Assembly (NCBI GenBank): GCA_903922735.1
Contig: CAIXUZ010000059.1
Span: forward strand, 29,492 to 93,491
Direction of reading: 5' to 3'
Source of the DNA: an uncultured Verrucomicrobia subdivision 3 bacterium
GTDB taxonomy: Bacteria; Verrucomicrobiota; Verrucomicrobiia; Limisphaerales; UBA11358
DNA length: 64,000 bases
Below the pieces are notes generated by a model. That model had not been told where the DNA came from and made no database searches. It was given only the letters and a program-made list of their open reading frames with translations. Below are positions 62,285-64,000 of this stretch, piece by piece; positions within the stretch are counted from its first letter, which is position 1; each line of letters begins with the position of its first letter. A program made the position numbers and the translations under genes.

Positions 62285-62573
62285 GCCTAACATTGTTATT
62301 TAACCGCACTGTGCGGCACTATTTTTCCGATGAAAACGACGTTATACCTCGCTTACCCGTTGGTCAAGAATTGTTTGGCGCGTGGATTGCCCTGAATATT
62401 GAAAACCGTAAAACAGCACTGATGCGGATTCCAAAGGTCGCCGACCTTTGGCGCGTGGGTTTGGGCGCGGCGTGAGCGCCCAATCGCCGAATGGCTGCGC
62501 GGGGGACTGTTTGCGGTATCTGGTGGCGACGAAGACCCGGACGATTACGCAGCGGAAGTTGAGGGGGTTGTGA
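62285..62573. repeat. Array repeat unit 2 (attC-like half, double hairpin, terminase tail)
   Basis: Starts in plus direction GCCTAACATTGTTATTTAAC (minus: GCGGTTAAATAACAATGTTA then GGC), contains CCAAAGGTCG-C-CGACCTTTGG (62431-62451) and TTGGGC...GCCCAA, and ends with a terminase tail at 62499-62573. Its left part differs from units 1 and 3. The box TCCTAAC follows on the minus strand after the stop of array gene 4. Confidence 0.6.
62499..62573 (+). pseudogene. Terminase large-subunit 3' end fragment, copy 2
   Basis: Reads GDCLRYLVATKTRTITQRKL, then RGL and stop, nearly identical to copy 1. Only the tail of the gene is present; no ATPase or nuclease motif. Confidence 0.75.
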
Positions 62574-62639
62574 CCGGCAACCTGCCGGTGGGCAAAACAG
62601 GATGACAAGATGTGTCAATAGTTAGGACTCTTCAGGTTC

Positions 62640-63083
62640 TTATCGTTTATTTTGGGGACACAAGGAAGATATGAAAAACTTACCATCTTTCTTACCCAGA
62701 TAAAAAGTGGTTGTTTGATTCTTCAATTGCTCCGAGTTGGGAAAGGTTACCTCTGCCTGCGAGACGATTGGGAGGTTGTAAAATAGCAAATCATCTTTGT
62801 ATTTGATTGGTTTGAGCGTTGATGAATCAACAGGACTGATGGTCACGACAATATCTTGAGCAGATACTAATTCGTTAAAATGTTTATCTAATGAAGCTTT
62901 CACCTTTGCTTTCCATGTGTCGTCCATTTTGTCAAAAGATGTAATGGAATATAAAGCGTTTTTATCTTGGCTCTTGAGGGCAGCAGACAATGAACTTGAA
63001 AATGCTTGTTCTGCTGCATCTTGAGCGGGAATGCTTCGAATTGCACAAAAAAGGAAAAGTGTAGAAATGATGAAGAGGCGCAT
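62640..63083 (-). CDS. Array gene 4: exported protein, unknown
   Basis: 147 residues. Signal peptide MRLFIISTLFLFCAIRSIPA (cleavage near AQD), then an AT-rich mature protein (AAEQAFSSSLSAALKSQDKNALYSITSFDKMDDTWKAKVK) with no recognised family. The start is 27 bp after a GCTAGGT box at the end of repeat unit 3. Confidence 0.6.
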   Translation of the reverse strand: MRLFIISTLFLFCAIRSIPAQDAAEQAFSSSLSAALKSQDKNALYSITSFDKMDDTWKAKVKASLDKHFNELVSAQDIVVTISPVDSSTLKPIKYKDDLLFYNLPIVSQAEVTFPNSEQLKNQTTTFYLGKKDGKFFISSLCPQNKR

Positions 63084-63312
63084 AGTTCGTGGTGGTTTGA
63101 TTTACTTACCTAGCATTTTTATTAAGCCACAGAGCGCGCACGACCTGGTGCCCGGCTGATTTTCTATCTGCGGCTTGGAATATGGACTTATGAAAGCGGA
63201 CGGGTGGATAACCATCAAGAATAATCGCTGGAATAAAAATGGATTCCAAAGGTCGCCGACCTTTGGCGCGTGGGTTTGGGCGCGGCGTGAGTGCCCAACC
63301 GCCGATAGGCTG
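63084..63312. repeat. Array repeat unit 3 (attC-like half, double hairpin, no terminase tail)
   Basis: Closely matches unit 1 from TTATTAAGCC through GCTTGGAATATGG and CGCTGGAATAAAAATGG to the CCAAAGGTCG palindrome (63246-63266). It stops at GGCTGCGCGG and continues into a terminator instead of a terminase tail. Confidence 0.6.
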
Positions 63313-63352
63313 CGCGGCTGACGACCACAAGGCGTCAGCCGCGATTTTTTTG
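63313..63352 (+). terminator. Plus-strand terminator closing the array
   Basis: CGGCTGAC and GTCAGCCG arms around GACCACAAGGC, followed by seven T. It stops plus-strand transcription coming from the terminase side and sits 9 bp from the end of the convergent minus gene. Confidence 0.75.
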
Positions 63353-63360
63353 GCATGTGG

Positions 63361-63636
63361 CTAAAAAAGTTCTTCGGTGCGTGATTCGCGGAGCGTGTAG
63401 GCCAGCGTGTAAGTGCCGGTTTTGCCTTTGCCGTTCTTGGATATTTTCGCGGCGATCATGGCCGCGCCATGCTGCCGCTGGAGTTTGAATTGCTCATTCT
63501 CGGCGCTCATGCGGTCGGGAATTAAAACCAAGCGGCGGCGGTTTTCAAAAACGACGATTCGCGACAGTTTCAAAAGTGCCTGCCGCCAGCGCGGTTTGTC
63601 GAGGTCGGCTAAAATTTGACGGGTGGCGTCGGTCAT
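63361..63636 (-). CDS. Unknown basic protein
   Basis: 91 residues from ATG 63636 (MTDATRQILADLDKPRWRQALLKLSRIVVFENRRRL). Basic, probably DNA-associated; a similar two-gene pairing with the next gene is inferred from same-strand spacing of 39 bp. No family recognised. Confidence 0.6.
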   Translation of the reverse strand: MTDATRQILADLDKPRWRQALLKLSRIVVFENRRRLVLIPDRMSAENEQFKLQRQHGAAMIAAKISKNGKGKTGTYTLAYTLRESRTEELF

Positions 63637-63675
63637 AAAAAAAGCCGCGCCTGTCACGCGCGGCGTTGGTGGTGG

Positions 63676-63999
63676 TCAATCTTCGTCCGGCATCATGACG
63701 GTGATGGCGGGTTGCGGGTCGTCCATGTCGAGGGGGCCGCACTGGGCAATCAACTTGACGAGCTTGGCTCGTTGGTTGTCGTTGCGAACGTAGAGCGCGA
63801 CGGGCACGCGGTCGGTGTGGCTGCGGCTGCGGAGGATGGCAAAGCGGAGCATCCAGACAATGTCCCAAAGGCGTCCGGCTTCGTCCTGGCCTGTGACGCC
63901 GTCGGGCACGGCGACGTAGGCGTCAAACACGGTGCGCGTGAGGAACACCGGAAAACTGATTCCGGCTTCTTTGGCGGTCTTGGTGACTTCGACTTGCAC
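63676..63999 (-). CDS. Unknown protein, at right edge
   Basis: 107 residues from a GTG at 63999, or longer if it begins beyond the window. MQVEVTKTAKEAGISFPVFLTRTVFDAYVAVPDGVTGQDEAGRLWDIVWMLRFAI...VALYVRNDN..LVKLIAQCGPLDMDDPQPAITVMMPDED. It looks like a conserved accessory protein of mobile elements; I cannot name its family. Confidence 0.6.
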   Translation of the reverse strand: MQVEVTKTAKEAGISFPVFLTRTVFDAYVAVPDGVTGQDEAGRLWDIVWMLRFAILRSRSHTDRVPVALYVRNDNQRAKLVKLIAQCGPLDMDDPQPAITVMMPDED

Positions 64000-64000
64000 G

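Noticed and set aside
62342..62608. Minus-strand 88-residue protein
   Set aside because: Same repeat-derived frame; no conserved start and antisense to a terminase fragment.

Overview
The window looks like a chromosome segment of a Verrucomicrobiota bacterium, probably of the Limisphaerales/Pedosphaera type. This is inferred from a prepilin-like protein with a textbook [14 protein letters not shown] helix and no other type II secretion genes, an autotransporter-associated beta-strand-repeat protein, a GC-rich housekeeping background, and heavy seeding with short dispersed repeats. No 16S rRNA is present, so the taxonomy is inference.

1-28.3 kb is ordinary chromosome: a glycosyltransferase-like membrane protein (cut at the left edge), an ABC ATPase, a dienelactone hydrolase, rsmD, the rplU-rpmA-obg cluster, a 3-methyladenine glycosylase, tRNA-CAU, class II fructose-bisphosphate aldolase, dnaN, a cysteine desulfurase, trpF, a LOG-family protein, an NfnAB-like pair, the three-gene proton-translocating transhydrogenase (pntAA-pntAB-pntB), a TrpB2-type trpB, a TolC-MacA-MacB export operon and a conventional trpB.

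28.3-32.2 kb is bounded by two diverged copies of the last ~65 bp of trpB, as expected of an element inserted at the trpB 3' end. It holds a frameshifted DUF2971-like gene and an MBOAT acyltransferase/SGNH pair whose last gene now ends in the trpB tail. It is followed by a 21-bp minisatellite, a membrane protein, an MFS transporter and a large beta-strand-repeat surface protein (35.6-38.1 kb).

38.3-50.1 kb is a co-directional accessory locus: two pseudopilin-like proteins, a propeller-hydrolase, two paralogous MauE/DoxX-like redox membrane proteins, an AraC-type regulator next to a 20-bp-period tandem direct repeat, two pairs of 'signal peptide + C-terminal membrane anchor protein followed by a small Cys-rich secreted protein', an O-antigen-ligase-like protein and an alpha/beta hydrolase fused to a degenerate transglutaminase-like domain. 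I propose it as an uncharacterised system for exporting and oxidatively folding Cys-rich proteins.

50.6-60.6 kb is a phage replication and packaging module: XRE regulator, a conserved-domain protein, HTH, RuvC-like resolvase, a presumed ssDNA-binding protein, PD-(D/E)XK nuclease, zinc-finger primase-like protein, RepA-like ATPase, and small and large terminase. A short hairpin plus GGCCACC recurs at gene ends here, is read in several frames, and keeps pairing through compensatory changes. This is the strongest novel signal in the window.

60.6-63.4 kb, just behind the large terminase gene, is an array of four small minus-strand secreted or membrane protein genes. It is separated by repeat units that carry integron attC-like half sites, a double hairpin and, in two units, a diverged copy of the terminase 3' end. 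No integrase, portal or capsid gene lies in the window. Two further minus-strand genes of unknown function run to the right edge.
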